A stretch of 64,000 nucleotides of DNA from Enterobacter asburiae (GTDB taxonomy: Bacteria > Pseudomonadota > Gammaproteobacteria > Enterobacterales > Enterobacteriaceae), in assembly GCF_024599655.1 (NCBI RefSeq), contig NZ_CP102247.1, positions 682,001 through 746,000 on the forward strand. The letters run 5' to 3'. Below the pieces are notes generated by a model. That model was not told the DNA's origin. It saw nothing but the letters and a program-made list of their open reading frames with translations, and did no database searches. Position 1 is the first letter of the stretch. Each line of letters opens with the position of its first letter. Shown here in pieces: positions 22,267-33,162 of the stretch. The translations under genes and the position numbers were made by a program.

Positions 22267-22629
22267 TGCGCCGATCTTCGGATCCGGACCAAAGCGGTTT
22301 TCGCCCGGCGTCCCGCTCTGGCAGTTGAAAATTAAAATCACGATCCAGCCCACAATCGGGATCAACAGCAGCAATAGCCACCACGCTGAACGATCGGTGT
22401 CGTGCAGTCGACGGAACAGCACCGCCCATGATGGCAGCAGGACCAACAGGCCATAAATGGTGGTCAATACGCCTTCACCGCCAGCGCGCTCCCAGCCAAG
22501 AATTTTATCTACAATACCCAGCACCATGATGAGGATGAAGTTCACCAGAACGAACATCCAGTACTCTTTGCGGCGGGCACGGCCACCAAATCCAATGTAG
22601 TTGCGCAGTACTTTTAAATACCAGTCCAT
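22264..22629 (-). CDS. yhaH: DUF805 inner-membrane protein YhaH
   Basis: 121 aa from MDWYLKVLRNYIGFGGRARRKE; this start fits the E. coli protein and has AGGCAAGGAAA upstream, whereas the longer frame (to 22674) does not. DUF805 family with three or four hydrophobic helices (YWMFVLVNFILIMVLGIVD; TIYGLLVLLPSWAVLFRRLH; WLLLLLIPIVGWIVILIFNC). The RRLHD motif follows the second helix. Function is unknown in any organism I know. Confidence 0.92.
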   Translation of the reverse strand: MDWYLKVLRNYIGFGGRARRKEYWMFVLVNFILIMVLGIVDKILGWERAGGEGVLTTIYGLLVLLPSWAVLFRRLHDTDRSAWWLLLLLIPIVGWIVILIFNCQSGTPGENRFGPDPKIGA

Positions 22630-22736
22630 TTTTCCTTGCCTCAATAGTCGGTCAATCACTTGTTTTCTAAGCAATCAAAGTAAGGATAGATGGAGATTGT
22701 GAATTAAAAAAGGGCATCCATTGATGCCCTTAATAT

Positions 22737-23723
22737 TTATCCAAAACGGACGTCGCGCCCGTGAGGTTCATCCAGATCCTGCCACGGCCCAATGGAGATA
22801 ATGCCCGTCGGGTTGATGGTTTTGTGGCTGCGGAAATAGTGGGTGCGAATATGGTCGAAATCGACCGTGTCGGCGATACCCGGCATCTGGTAGATGTCGC
22901 GCAGGAAACCATACAGGTTCAGGTAATCGCTGATTCGGTGCTTGTCGCACTTAAAGTGGGTGACATAGACCGGATCAAAGCGAACCAGCGTGGTCCACAG
23001 GCGAATGTCCGCTTCCGTCAGGCGATCGCCCGTCAGGTAGCGATGCTTGCCCAGGAGCTGTTCCAGACGCTCCAGCGATTCAAACACCTTTCCGACCGCC
23101 TCGTCATACGCTTCCTGGCTGGTGGCGAAACCGGCCTTGTAGACACCGTTGTTGACGTTGTCGTAAATCCAGCTGTTCAGCTCGTCAATTTTCTCACGCA
23201 GCTCAACCGGATAGTAATCTCCGGCACGGGCGCCGTGCGCGTCAAACGCGGTATTGAACATGCGGATGATTTCCGCAGACTCATTGCTGACAATCGTCTG
23301 GTTTTTCTTGTCCCACAGCACCGGCACGGTAACGCGCCCGGTGTAATGGGGATCGGCGCGCAGATAGAGCTGGTAAAGGAAATCGTGGTGGTAAAGATCG
23401 TCGCCGGTCGCCGCAGGAAAATCACTGTCAAACGTCCAGCCGTTTTCCAGCATCAGCGGGTTCACGACTGAAACCGGAATTAAGGATTCGAGACCTTTAA
23501 GCTTGCGCACAATTAGCGTGCGGTGTGCCCACGGGCAGGCAAGCGAAACATAAAGATGATAACGGTCTTTCTCAGCCGCGAAGCCGCCTTCGCCGCTCGG
23601 GCCTGGCGCGCCGTCGGCGGTCAGCCAGTTACGGAAGGCCGAAACTGAGCGCTTGAAGCGACCTCCGGTGGATTTGGTGTCATACCAGACATCCTGCCAT
23701 ACGCCGTCTACGAGTTGTCCCAT
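22737..23723 (-). CDS. yqjG: Glutathionyl-hydroquinone reductase YqjG
   Basis: 328 aa from MGQLVDGVW, preceded by GGAGGAG. Xi-class glutathione transferase fold: the N-terminal thioredoxin-like domain has the catalytic Cys in SLACPWAHRTL (about residue 63), and the C-terminal domain is helical. It reduces glutathionyl-hydroquinones to hydroquinones, releasing GSSG. yqjF lies upstream on the same strand and is linked to the same aromatic/quinone response through YhaJ. Confidence 0.95.
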   Translation of the reverse strand: MGQLVDGVWQDVWYDTKSTGGRFKRSVSAFRNWLTADGAPGPSGEGGFAAEKDRYHLYVSLACPWAHRTLIVRKLKGLESLIPVSVVNPLMLENGWTFDSDFPAATGDDLYHHDFLYQLYLRADPHYTGRVTVPVLWDKKNQTIVSNESAEIIRMFNTAFDAHGARAGDYYPVELREKIDELNSWIYDNVNNGVYKAGFATSQEAYDEAVGKVFESLERLEQLLGKHRYLTGDRLTEADIRLWTTLVRFDPVYVTHFKCDKHRISDYLNLYGFLRDIYQMPGIADTVDFDHIRTHYFRSHKTINPTGIISIGPWQDLDEPHGRDVRFG

Positions 23724-23794
23724 TTTTTCTCCTCCGTCAGATAGCAAAAGCGAGGAGATGTCTCCTCGCTTTGTGTTCATTCAGTATAGCGTGC

Positions 23795-24187
23795 TTACCA
23801 TTTCTTATTCAGAACGCGGTCGATGCTGTATGCACCCGGGCCAGTGACGGCCAGCAGCAGGAAGCCACCCGCGATGGTCAGGTTTTTCATGAACATCAGA
23901 GAGTTCACGCCTTCCGCAAAGTTGCTGTGGAAGATGAACGCCGTCAGCACGGTGAAGCCTGCGGTAAACAGCGCGGTGGTACGGGTCAGGAAGCCGAACA
24001 GGACTGCCAGGCCGCCGCCGAACTCAAGAAGAATGGTCAGTGGCAACAGGAACCCCGGAACGCCCATGGCTTCCATATACTGCTGGGTACCCGCATAACC
24101 GGTGATTTTTCCCCAACCTGCCACGATGAACAGAATTGGCATCAGAATACGCGCGACCAGTACACCAACATCTTCTAATTTTTTCAT
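23795..24187 (-). CDS. yqjF: DoxX-family inner-membrane protein YqjF
   Basis: 130 aa from MKKLEDVGVLVARILMPILF; start chosen by identity to E. coli YqjF and the CTCTCC (GGAGAG) ribosome site. Four hydrophobic helices with the DoxX signature GWGKITGYAGTQQYMEAMGV. In E. coli it is induced by nitroaromatic breakdown products through YhaJ; its biochemical role is unsettled (quinone-linked redox suspected). yqjG follows after about 70 nt. Confidence 0.94.
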   Translation of the reverse strand: MKKLEDVGVLVARILMPILFIVAGWGKITGYAGTQQYMEAMGVPGFLLPLTILLEFGGGLAVLFGFLTRTTALFTAGFTVLTAFIFHSNFAEGVNSLMFMKNLTIAGGFLLLAVTGPGAYSIDRVLNKKW

Positions 24188-24362
24188 TTTACTCTCCAGG
24201 AAACCACATGAGCGGCTGAACTTTATTTGTCTGCAATTCCGGGTAGATACCGCGGTATTGCTGTCGATGGAGAGCATCATAAACGGGGCGGGTGGCAATT
24301 GTTAGCAAGGAAAACTGTCAATCTAATTCAAAGATATTGAGTAAGGGGGGCGTGCGCGCTGG

Positions 24363-24436
24363 TGCCCTCACCCCAACCCTCTCCCACAGGGAGAGGGCGC
24401 AAAAACAAAAAACGGTAACCAGGGTTACCGTTTTGC
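24363..24436 (-). terminator. Palindrome (copy 3) plus terminator after yqjK
   Basis: 24363-24399 holds CCCTCACCCCAACCCTCTCC then CACAGGGAGAGGG. At 24407-24435, AAAACGGTAACC/AGG/GGTTACCGTTTT forms a 12-bp stem. Read on the minus strand it is followed by a T-rich tail, so it ends the yqjCDEK transcript. Confidence 0.8.
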
Positions 24437-24441
24437 TTTTA

Positions 24442-24738
24442 TCACCGTAATTGCTGCTGACGGATCGTCGCTTTCACCAGACGCCAGGCGCTCCAGGCAC
24501 CAAATCCACGACGCGCCCAGCGGATCAGCATGTTCGGATGGCGAACGGACCAGATAGCCATCACGCTGCTGCCGACCAGTGCCCAGGAACGCAGGCTCAG
24601 GACGGTATTCCAGCCCCGGTCAAACCGTCGCGTCGCGTCAATCCAGTCGCGACGACTGGCAGACAGATCCAGCCGTTGCTGCTGGATCTGGCTTAACAGG
24701 TACGCTTTTCGCTTTTGACGTTCGGCTTTACCGCTCAC
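24442..24738 (-). CDS. yqjK: YqjK family protein
   Basis: 98 aa, like E. coli YqjK. The N-terminus is very basic and helical (KAERQKRKAYLLSQIQQQRL); a moderately hydrophobic segment SLRSWALVGSSVMAIWSVRH may be a membrane anchor. Function is unknown. It is the last gene of the yqjDEK set that encodes small membrane-associated proteins; 2 nt separate it from yqjE. Confidence 0.9.
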   Translation of the reverse strand: MSGKAERQKRKAYLLSQIQQQRLDLSASRRDWIDATRRFDRGWNTVLSLRSWALVGSSVMAIWSVRHPNMLIRWARRGFGAWSAWRLVKATIRQQQLR

Positions 24739-24740
24739 GG

Positions 24741-25133
24741 CTAGTCATCCTCCAGCAGGGCGCGATCGTTCGCGAGCTCCTGACGCGTATGGCGCAGGAA
24801 AGTAGACTTGCGCGCTTTACGCAGCGTCCAGATACCGCCTATCAACGCTGCGACCAGCAGAACGACGGTGGTGGCAATCATCGCGTTAAGACGATACTGC
24901 GGATCGATGGCCCAGATGATTAGCACCATCAGGCTCATCAGACCAAACGCGGCGAAGAGCATGGTCAGCCCGAGCATCAGCAGCATCTGGAAGAGGTTCG
25001 CTTTCTCCTCCTCCAGCTCGACCACTGCCAGCCGGACGCGCGTTTCGGCAATCCCGACCAGCGTCGTTAAAATACGCTGGCCGATGCCGAGGACGTTGTT
25101 AGCAGGCCCTTGTGCGTGACGAGGATCTTCCAT
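24741..25133 (-). CDS. yqjE: Phage holin-like superfamily III membrane protein YqjE
   Basis: 130 aa. Two adjacent transmembrane helices (LFQMLLMLGLTMLFAAFGLM then LMVLIIWAIDP; LNAMIATTVVLLVAALIGGI) are followed by a basic tail. Same family and length as E. coli YqjE. The gene follows yqjD by 1 nt, so the two are probably translated together. The partner YqjD binds stationary-phase ribosomes to the membrane; the role of YqjE in this is unproven. Confidence 0.92.
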   Translation of the reverse strand: MEDPRHAQGPANNVLGIGQRILTTLVGIAETRVRLAVVELEEEKANLFQMLLMLGLTMLFAAFGLMSLMVLIIWAIDPQYRLNAMIATTVVLLVAALIGGIWTLRKARKSTFLRHTRQELANDRALLEDD

Positions 25134-25134
25134 A

Positions 25135-25440
25135 TCAACGACGCGTCAGAAGGACACCCAGTACCACACCCACTGCGGCACCAATCCCTACACCCGTCCA
25201 TGGATTATCACGCACATATTCGTCCGCGCGCGCAGCCGCTTCGCGGGTCTGTTTCGCCAGTGCATCACCGGTTTCACCCAGGCGATAGCGGCTCTCTTTC
25301 AGCGCCTGCTCCGCCTTGCTGCGCAGTTTGCTGACCTCTTCTTTTGACTTGTCAGCAGAGGAGTTCAGCACCTCTTCAAGGGTATCGGCCAGGGATTTCA
25401 GTTCAGCGCGCAGATGTTCAGACGTCGTATCTTTTGACAT
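25135..25440 (-). CDS. yqjD: Ribosome- and membrane-associated protein YqjD (ElaB family)
   Basis: 101 aa. A long amphipathic helix rich in Lys/Glu (LRAELKSLADTLEEVLNSSA) precedes a C-terminal hydrophobic anchor with a glycine zipper (VGIGAAVGVVLGVLLTRR). ElaB/YqjD/DUF883 family; in E. coli it tethers inactive ribosomes to the inner membrane in stationary phase under RpoS. Ribosome site GGAGAGAGAATC upstream of the start. Confidence 0.94.
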   Translation of the reverse strand: MSKDTTSEHLRAELKSLADTLEEVLNSSADKSKEEVSKLRSKAEQALKESRYRLGETGDALAKQTREAAARADEYVRDNPWTGVGIGAAVGVVLGVLLTRR

Positions 25441-25471
25441 GATTCTCTCTCCTGTTGAGATTTCCGTTAAC

Positions 25472-25840
25472 TCAATAATCGCGAGCTTCCAGCGCTTTCA
25501 GATCATCCTGCGCTTCTTTCAACTTCTTCTCGCGCTTAGCAATTTTTTCCGCATCCCCTTTCTCTTTCGCTTCCTGCAGGTCGCGACGGCGCTCGGCTAT
25601 CTCGTCCTTCTGTTCAGCGATTTTCTTCTGGTGGTCGGCACGAAGCTTGCTGTCTGAACAGTTCGCTTTCACTTCGCTCAGCGCTTTTTTAAGACCATCA
25701 ACACGGTGCTGATTGTTATGCTTTTGGGCATAACCGATCTCACGCTGAATATCCTGTTCTTTCTCCTGACAGAGAGAGTTTGCGAAGGATGCTGTGCTTA
25801 AAGAAAAAAGGGCCAGAGCCAGAGTCATGCGGAATTTCAT
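25472..25840 (-). CDS. yqjC: DUF1090 periplasmic protein YqjC
   Basis: 122 aa. Signal peptide MKFRMTLALALFSLSTASFA, then a highly charged helical mature region with two cysteines (LCQEKEQD; KANCSDSK) and a coiled-coil-like Lys/Glu repeat (ERRRDLQEAKEKGDAEKIAK). DUF1090 family, known from E. coli YqjC; exact function unknown. It heads the yqjCDEK run. Confidence 0.92.
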   Translation of the reverse strand: MKFRMTLALALFSLSTASFANSLCQEKEQDIQREIGYAQKHNNQHRVDGLKKALSEVKANCSDSKLRADHQKKIAEQKDEIAERRRDLQEAKEKGDAEKIAKREKKLKEAQDDLKALEARDY

Positions 25841-25982
25841 TATCGAAACCTTCCATTGTGTGGCGGCATAAGCCGCTATCCAAAGTTATGCGGAGTACAT
25901 CGAGGGGTGCTCCGCGTACTTAAGCATAGTAAGTAAACGGGGGATTCACCAAAGTGAGTGAAAAGATTCGGAATCCTGGAAG

Positions 25983-26366
25983 TTATCCAAACCGATGCGA
26001 CGTATCGCGAATCAATGAGAGCCAGGCCGCAGGCTGGCTCTCATCTTCCTGCTGAGCAATGATATACCCGTGCGGCAGCGTACGGTCGAGCACCACTTTC
26101 GCGGCGGCACTTTGCGCACGGGAATCAAACTTGATCAGTAAAACATCGTCCTGCGGGGTGATGCTCTTAAAGCGGATCCCGTTCGCATCCAGATGATGCC
26201 AGACGGAAAAACCGTCAGGCACGCTGGCACCCTGGTTTACCGGGCGGATGGCCAGCGTCGATTCCTGATGCGAAAGCGCGCTCCATGCCAGCAGCAGGGC
26301 GCTGAGCACCACCAGTGTAATCATGGCAAAAGCAAAACGGCGCAGAGCGAGCGGTGAGATAACCAT
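25983..26366 (-). CDS. mzrA: EnvZ/OmpR modulator MzrA
   Basis: 127 aa from the ATG at 26366, the length of E. coli MzrA. One N-terminal membrane helix ([20 protein letters not shown]) and a periplasmic domain ending near [12 protein letters not shown]. It connects CpxAR signals to EnvZ by binding EnvZ in the inner membrane. It starts 2 nt after the yqjA stop; the yqjA-mzrA pairing and CpxR control are known in E. coli. A longer frame to 26399 overlaps yqjA and is not preferred. Confidence 0.9.
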   Translation of the reverse strand: MVISPLALRRFAFAMITLVVLSALLLAWSALSHQESTLAIRPVNQGASVPDGFSVWHHLDANGIRFKSITPQDDVLLIKFDSRAQSAAAKVVLDRTLPHGYIIAQQEDESQPAAWLSLIRDTSHRFG

Positions 26367-26368
26367 CG

Positions 26369-27031
26369 TCAGCCTCTGGCTCCGTATTTCTTTTTCCACA
26401 GGACAACCAGTGAGCCAATCAGGCCGAAGACCAGCAGAACCACGGGCAGCAGCATCAGGCAGGACATCAGCTGGTCTTCATATTTCATAAAGACCGGCGT
26501 TTTACCCAGTGCATAGCCCAGCGTCGTCAGAATAAGCACCCAGAGCAGACCGCTCATCCAGTTAAAGAACTGGAAGCGCGCGCTGCTCAACCCCGACAGG
26601 CCGGCAATGGTGGGCAGCAGGGTGCGAACAAAGGCGATAAAGCGGCCAATCAGCAGCGCGGAAAGCCCGTGCTTATGGAACAGGTGGTGCGCCCGCTGGT
26701 GATAATGCGCGGGCAGATGAGAGAGCCAGTTCTGGACGATCCGGGTATTGCCCAGCCATCTTCCCTGGATATAGCTCACCCAGCAGCCGAGGCTGGCCGC
26801 AACGGTCAGTAATAAAATGGTGTGTGGAAACGCCATCGCTCCTTTGGCACACAGCACGCCGACAAGCACCAGCAAACTATCACCGGGCAGGAAGGCAGCA
26901 GGCAGCAAACCGTTCTCAAGGAACAGGATCATAAACAAGACGAAATAGAGCATGCCAATCATGGAAGGGTTGGCCAGCGTTTCAAAATCCTGCGCCCAGA
27001 GGGCATGCAGTAGTTGGGTCAAAAGTTCCAT
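26369..27031 (-). CDS. yqjA: DedA-family membrane transporter YqjA
   Basis: 220 aa, DedA/VTT family with several membrane helices. The family motifs are [20 protein letters not shown] (acidic residues E39 and D51 region) and [20 protein letters not shown] (basic residues). DedA proteins are needed for membrane homeostasis, alkaline and drug resistance, and undecaprenyl-phosphate recycling. Length equals E. coli YqjA. First gene of the yqjA-mzrA operon. Confidence 0.95.
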   Translation of the reverse strand: MELLTQLLHALWAQDFETLANPSMIGMLYFVLFMILFLENGLLPAAFLPGDSLLVLVGVLCAKGAMAFPHTILLLTVAASLGCWVSYIQGRWLGNTRIVQNWLSHLPAHYHQRAHHLFHKHGLSALLIGRFIAFVRTLLPTIAGLSGLSSARFQFFNWMSGLLWVLILTTLGYALGKTPVFMKYEDQLMSCLMLLPVVLLVFGLIGSLVVLWKKKYGARG

Positions 27032-27375
27032 TCAGTGTTCCTGGAAATCGGTTAACGTCACGCCTGTTATCCGGGACAAACAGCACGGCGACATTGTTGT
27101 GATTTCATTATGGTCGCTCGCGGACACATTGCGGTGTGGCCAACACTGTTCCCTGTTAATTGGCTGGTTAGCAAGCACTAACTTACAAAATAAGGAATTG
27201 AATCCAATTGTAACAAAGCCCAACGTTCTGCGTCACAGAATTTGCAGGGGTGAGTTGATTTTGGCGTAAGCCCAGGAAGTGAGCGAGGGGATTTACAAAG
27301 GCTGACACTATATATGTTTTGCTTACCCATGTAAGCCGGAAGGCGCAACGTAGCGCCTGCCAGCAGAAAGGTCAT
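27032..27375. promoter_or_regulatory. Gap between yqjA and exuR
   Basis: 344 bp. It must hold the yqjA promoter (minus strand) and the end of the exuR transcript. No ORF in it is convincing. GTAAGCCGGAAGGCGCAACG near 27331 with GTAGCGCCTGCC is a degenerate REP-like hairpin. I see no clear CpxR box. Confidence 0.4.
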
Positions 27376-28152
27376 CTATTTTGCGGCACTAGATGCCGTA
27401 TCGAGATGAACAACGGGATTATCGGCAAAAAGATAGCGGTCAGCGTTGAATTCGAAGTCATCGCTGGTTTCGTTGAACAGCATCTGCTTGGTGTTTTCCA
27501 GGTGCTGCCACATCGCCAGCTTGGCGGCATGCGGATCTTTACGAATCAGCGCCTTAAGGATTTGGTCGTGATCGTCGCACCAGTTGTCGACGGTACGGGA
27601 ATCGATATGGTCGTGCAGTTTTTTCCAGTACGGGTTGTGAACGCGCTGAGCCCACATTTTTTCTACGATTGCCGCCAGGGCCGTATTTTGGGTTGCCAGG
27701 GCGACCTGAACGTGGAACTGAAGATCCCACTCTGAATCGCGGAAACATTTTTCCTTACGGGCATTCTCCTGGATCTCCATCAGCTTCATGATGTCCTGCT
27801 TGGTCACCTGCGTGGCTGCAAACTCAGCAATATTGCTTTCGATCAGCTGGCGAGCCTGGAGCAGCTCAAACGGGCCATAGCTGGCAAATTCCAGACTTTC
27901 GTCCGCGACGGGAGAGTGTTTCGGCAGATTAGAAATCACGTGAATGCCGGAGCCTTTGCGTACTTCAACGTAGCCTTCCACTTCCAGCATGATAATCGCT
28001 TCACGCACCACGGTACGGCTCACGCTTTTTTCATCCGCGATAAAACGCTCGGCGGGAAGTTTATCACCGACAAGATAGACCCCTTGCTCGATGCGATCTT
28101 TCAGCTCGGCAGCAAGTTGTTGATATAAACGACGTGGTTCGGTGATTTCCAT
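27376..28152 (-). CDS. exuR: GntR-family repressor of hexuronate genes ExuR
   Basis: 258 aa. FadR-type GntR: winged helix at residues about 8-75 ([50 protein letters not shown]) and an FCD ligand domain. ExuR represses exuT, uxaCA and related genes until galacturonate or a pathway intermediate is present. It follows exuT on the same strand, with the exuT terminator and two REP units between them. Length equals the E. coli protein. Confidence 0.95.
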   Translation of the reverse strand: MEITEPRRLYQQLAAELKDRIEQGVYLVGDKLPAERFIADEKSVSRTVVREAIIMLEVEGYVEVRKGSGIHVISNLPKHSPVADESLEFASYGPFELLQARQLIESNIAEFAATQVTKQDIMKLMEIQENARKEKCFRDSEWDLQFHVQVALATQNTALAAIVEKMWAQRVHNPYWKKLHDHIDSRTVDNWCDDHDQILKALIRKDPHAAKLAMWQHLENTKQMLFNETSDDFEFNADRYLFADNPVVHLDTASSAAK

Positions 28153-28223
28153 ATGCGCTCCAGGCAGGGTACGGCAGATGATTTGTTATACCACTTTTGC
28201 GTGCCACTCTCCAGATTTTGCCA

Positions 28224-28253
28224 CTAAAAAAGCCGCTACTGAGCGGCCTTTAA
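28224..28253 (-). terminator. exuT terminator
   Basis: Read on the minus strand: AAAGGCCGCT/CAGT/AGCGGCTTTTTTA, a 9-10 bp GC stem with a T run, downstream of exuT and two REP units. Confidence 0.85.
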
Positions 28254-28255
28254 AT

Positions 28256-28334
28256 GCCGGGTGGCGCTGCGCTTACCCGGCCTACGGTTTCGTTGGATGG
28301 TGTAGGCCGGGTCAGGCGAAGCCGCCACCCGGCA
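28256..28334. repeat. Pair of inverted REP units (BIME)
   Basis: GCCGGGTGGCGCTGCGCTTA then CCCGGCCTAC at 28256-28285, and GTAGGCCGGGTCAGGCGAAG then CCGCCACCCGGCAC at 28302-28334. The two units face each other, the classic BIME layout, between exuT and exuR. Confidence 0.85.
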
Positions 28335-28342
28335 CAGTAATG

Positions 28343-29641
28343 CTAACTCTGCGTCGCCGGTTTCCCGAGGGACTCTTTCGCCAGCTCCTCTGCCGATTTG
28401 CTTTTCAGCACCGTCCAGATAACCACCGCACCCATCAGGTCGAAGATCGCCAGCACCGCGAACAGCGGGCTGAAGCCGATGGTATCCGCCAGCGCGCCGA
28501 CCACCAGTGCAAACATGGTGCTCGCGGTCCAGGCGGCCATGCCGGTCAGGCCGTTGGCGGTTGCCACTTCGTTACGACCAAAGACGTCAGACGAGAGCGT
28601 AATCAGCGCGCCGGACAGGGACTGGTGCGCAAAGCCACCGATGCACAGCAGGGCAATGGCGACGTACGGGCTGGTGAACAGGCCGATCATGCCCGGGCCA
28701 ATCATCAGCAGTGCGCCCATGGTCACTACCATTTTACGGGAAACAATCAGGTTCACCCCAAACCAGCGCTGGAACAGCGGTGGCAGGTAGCCGCCCACGA
28801 TACAGCCCAGGTCAGCGAACAGCATTGGCATCCAGGCGAACATCGCGATCTCTTTCAGGTTAAAGCCGTAGACTTTAAACATGAACAGGGGGATCCACGC
28901 GTTAAAGGTACCCCAGGCCGGTTCAGCCAGGAAACGCGGCAGTGCGATACCCCAGAACTGACGGGTGCCCAGGATCTGCCAGACGGTCATTTTTTTGCCG
29001 TTGTTGGTCTGATGCTGCGCTTCCTGACCGCCAATAATGTATTCGCGTTCTTCTTCGGAGAGCTTTTTCTGATCGCGCGGGTGTTTATAGAAAATCAGCC
29101 ACGCCATCGCCCAGGCAAAGCTCAGCACGCCAGAGATGATGAACGCCATCTGCCAGCTGTGCATCACGATAGCCCACACCACCAGCGGCGGTGCAATCAT
29201 TGCCCCGATGGACGAGCCTACGTTGAAGTAGCCGACCGCAATGGAACGCTCTTTTGCCGGGAACCACTCGGAGCTGGCCTTCAGGCCCGCCGGGATCATC
29301 GCAGCTTCAGCCGCACCGACCGCACCACGAGCCAGCGCCAGTCCACCCCAGCTGCCTGCCAGCGCGGTTGCACCGCAGAACACCGCCCAGGCGATGGCGA
29401 AGAAGGCATAACCGATTTTGGTACCGAGAATGTCCAGCACATAGCCAGCAACAGGCTGCATGATGGTATAAGCCGCGGAATAGGCGGCAATGATGTAGGA
29501 GTATTGCTGCGTGGAGATATGCAGCTCTTCCATCAACGTTGGCGCTGCTGCTGCCACGGTGTTACGCGTCAGGTAGCCCAGCACGGTACCTAACGTCACC
29601 AGTGCGATCATATACCAACGTAACCCTTTAATTTTACGCAT
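28343..29641 (-). CDS. exuT: Hexuronate transporter ExuT
   Basis: 432 aa, major facilitator superfamily, anion:cation symporter family, about 12 membrane helices. It imports galacturonate and glucuronate. N-terminus MRKIKGLRWYMIALVTLGTV is as in E. coli ExuT; the loop GLKASSEWFPAKERSIAVGY is a conserved MFS motif. Divergent from uxaC across a 477-bp control region and followed by exuR. Confidence 0.95.
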   Translation of the reverse strand: MRKIKGLRWYMIALVTLGTVLGYLTRNTVAAAAPTLMEELHISTQQYSYIIAAYSAAYTIMQPVAGYVLDILGTKIGYAFFAIAWAVFCGATALAGSWGGLALARGAVGAAEAAMIPAGLKASSEWFPAKERSIAVGYFNVGSSIGAMIAPPLVVWAIVMHSWQMAFIISGVLSFAWAMAWLIFYKHPRDQKKLSEEEREYIIGGQEAQHQTNNGKKMTVWQILGTRQFWGIALPRFLAEPAWGTFNAWIPLFMFKVYGFNLKEIAMFAWMPMLFADLGCIVGGYLPPLFQRWFGVNLIVSRKMVVTMGALLMIGPGMIGLFTSPYVAIALLCIGGFAHQSLSGALITLSSDVFGRNEVATANGLTGMAAWTASTMFALVVGALADTIGFSPLFAVLAIFDLMGAVVIWTVLKSKSAEELAKESLGKPATQS

Positions 29642-31531
<1,890 letters not shown>

Positions 31532-31548
31532 GGCCGTTTGAGGTTGAT

Positions 31549-33036
31549 ATGCAATACATCAAAATCCATTCGCTGGATAACGTTGCCGTCGCGCTGGCTG
31601 ATTTGACCGAAGGAACGAGCGTCACGTTCGACGGTCAGTCGGTCACGTTGCGCCAGGCTATTGGGCGTGGACACAAGTTTGCCCTGATCCCCATTGCGAA
31701 AGGGGAGAACGTGGTGAAGTACGGTTTGCCCATCGGTCATGCGCTGGCGGATATTGCGCCGGGTGAATATATTCACTCCCACAATACCCGCACCAATCTG
31801 AGCGATCTGGACGAGTACAGCTATCAACCTGATTTCCAGGCGGAAGCCGGGCAGGCGGCAGATCGTGAGGTGCAGATCTACCGTCGCGCCAGCGGCGAGG
31901 TGGGGATCCGCAACGAGCTTTGGATCCTCCCGACCGTCGGCTGCGTGAACGGGATTGCGCGTCAGATCCAGACGCGTTTTCTGAAAGAGACCAACGATGC
32001 TGAAGGCACTGACGGCGTACATTTGTTCAGCCACACCTACGGCTGCTCGCAGCTCGGCGACGACCACATCAATACCCGCACCATGCTGCAAAACATGGTG
32101 CGTCACCCGAACGCGGGCGCGGTGCTGGTGATTGGCCTGGGCTGCGAAAACAACCAGGTGGACGCCTTCCGCGACACGCTGGGCGAGTTCGACCCTGAGC
32201 GCGTGCATTTTATGGTGTGTCAGCATCAGGACGACGAAGTGGAAGCGGGCATTGAGCAGCTTCATCAGCTGTATGACGTGATGCGCCACGACAGGCGCGA
32301 GCCGGGCAAGCTGAGCGAGCTGAAGTTTGGGCTGGAGTGCGGCGGGTCTGATGGCCTGTCCGGGATCACCGCCAACCCAATGCTGGGCCGTTTCTCAGAC
32401 TACGTAATCGCCAACGGCGGCACCACGGTGCTTACCGAAGTGCCGGAAATGTTTGGCGCGGAACGTATTCTGATGAGCCACTGCCGTGACGAAGAGACCT
32501 TTGAGAAGACCGTCACTATGGTGAACGACTTCAAACAGTACTTCATTGCCCACAATCAGCCGATTTATGAGAACCCGTCGCCGGGCAACAAGGCGGGCGG
32601 GATCACCACGCTGGAAGAGAAATCCCTCGGCTGCACTCAGAAAGCGGGCGCGAGCCAGGTGGTTGACGTGCTGCGCTACGGCGAGCGCCTGAAAACGCAC
32701 GGTCTGAACCTGCTGAGCGCACCGGGCAACGATGCGGTCGCCACCAGCGCGCTGGCGGGTGCTGGCTGCCATATGGTGCTGTTCAGCACCGGGCGCGGTA
32801 CGCCGTACGGCGGTTTTGTGCCGACGGTGAAAATCGCCACCAACAGCGAGCTGGCGGCGAAGAAAAAGCACTGGATCGATTTTGATGCGGGTCAGCTGAT
32901 CCACGGCAAAGCCATGCCGCAGCTGCTGACGGAGTTCGTGGACGCTATCGTGGAATTTGCTAACGGTAAGCAGACCTGCAACGAGAAGAATGATTTCCGC
33001 GAGCTGGCGATTTTTAAGAGCGGTGTGACGCTTTAA
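31549..33036 (+). CDS. uxaA: Altronate dehydratase UxaA
   Basis: 495 aa, same length as E. coli. It dehydrates D-altronate to 2-keto-3-deoxygluconate in galacturonate use. An N-terminal SAF domain (about residues 1-90) precedes the UxaA/GarD catalytic region: SHTYGCSQLGDD, VIGLGCENNQVD, LECGGSDGLSG and NPSPGNKAGG. These correspond one-to-one to motifs in the GarD in this window. Second gene of uxaCA; uxaB is not here. Confidence 0.96.
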   Translation: MQYIKIHSLDNVAVALADLTEGTSVTFDGQSVTLRQAIGRGHKFALIPIAKGENVVKYGLPIGHALADIAPGEYIHSHNTRTNLSDLDEYSYQPDFQAEAGQAADREVQIYRRASGEVGIRNELWILPTVGCVNGIARQIQTRFLKETNDAEGTDGVHLFSHTYGCSQLGDDHINTRTMLQNMVRHPNAGAVLVIGLGCENNQVDAFRDTLGEFDPERVHFMVCQHQDDEVEAGIEQLHQLYDVMRHDRREPGKLSELKFGLECGGSDGLSGITANPMLGRFSDYVIANGGTTVLTEVPEMFGAERILMSHCRDEETFEKTVTMVNDFKQYFIAHNQPIYENPSPGNKAGGITTLEEKSLGCTQKAGASQVVDVLRYGERLKTHGLNLLSAPGNDAVATSALAGAGCHMVLFSTGRGTPYGGFVPTVKIATNSELAAKKKHWIDFDAGQLIHGKAMPQLLTEFVDAIVEFANGKQTCNEKNDFRELAIFKSGVTL

Positions 33037-33047
33037 TCGGTGCGGCC

Positions 33048-33112
33048 TGATGCCCTCGCCCACGGGGAGAGGGTACAAACACTAAAAACGGCAACCCCAG
33101 GGTTGCCGTTTT
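33048..33112 (+). terminator. Palindrome (copy 4) plus uxaCA terminator
   Basis: GCCCTCGCCCACGGGGAGAG near 33052-33073 is a short copy of the recurring palindrome. AAAAACGGCAACC/CCAG/GGTTGCCGTTTT at 33084-33112 with TGCGTTT behind it is an intrinsic terminator. Confidence 0.8.
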
Positions 33113-33123
33113 GCGTTTACCCT

Positions 33124-33155
33124 GTAGGCCCGGTAAGGCGTAGCCGCCACCGGGC
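33124..33155. repeat. REP element between uxaA and sstT
   Basis: GTAGGCCCGGTAAGGCGTAG then CCGCCACCGGGC, followed by TTTTG. Lies between convergent genes. Confidence 0.85.
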
Positions 33156-33162
33156 TTTTGTT

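Noticed and set aside
28142..29593. 483-codon plus-strand frame over exuT
   Set aside because: Shadow of exuT; no ribosome site and His/Gln/Arg-rich composition typical of antisense frames.
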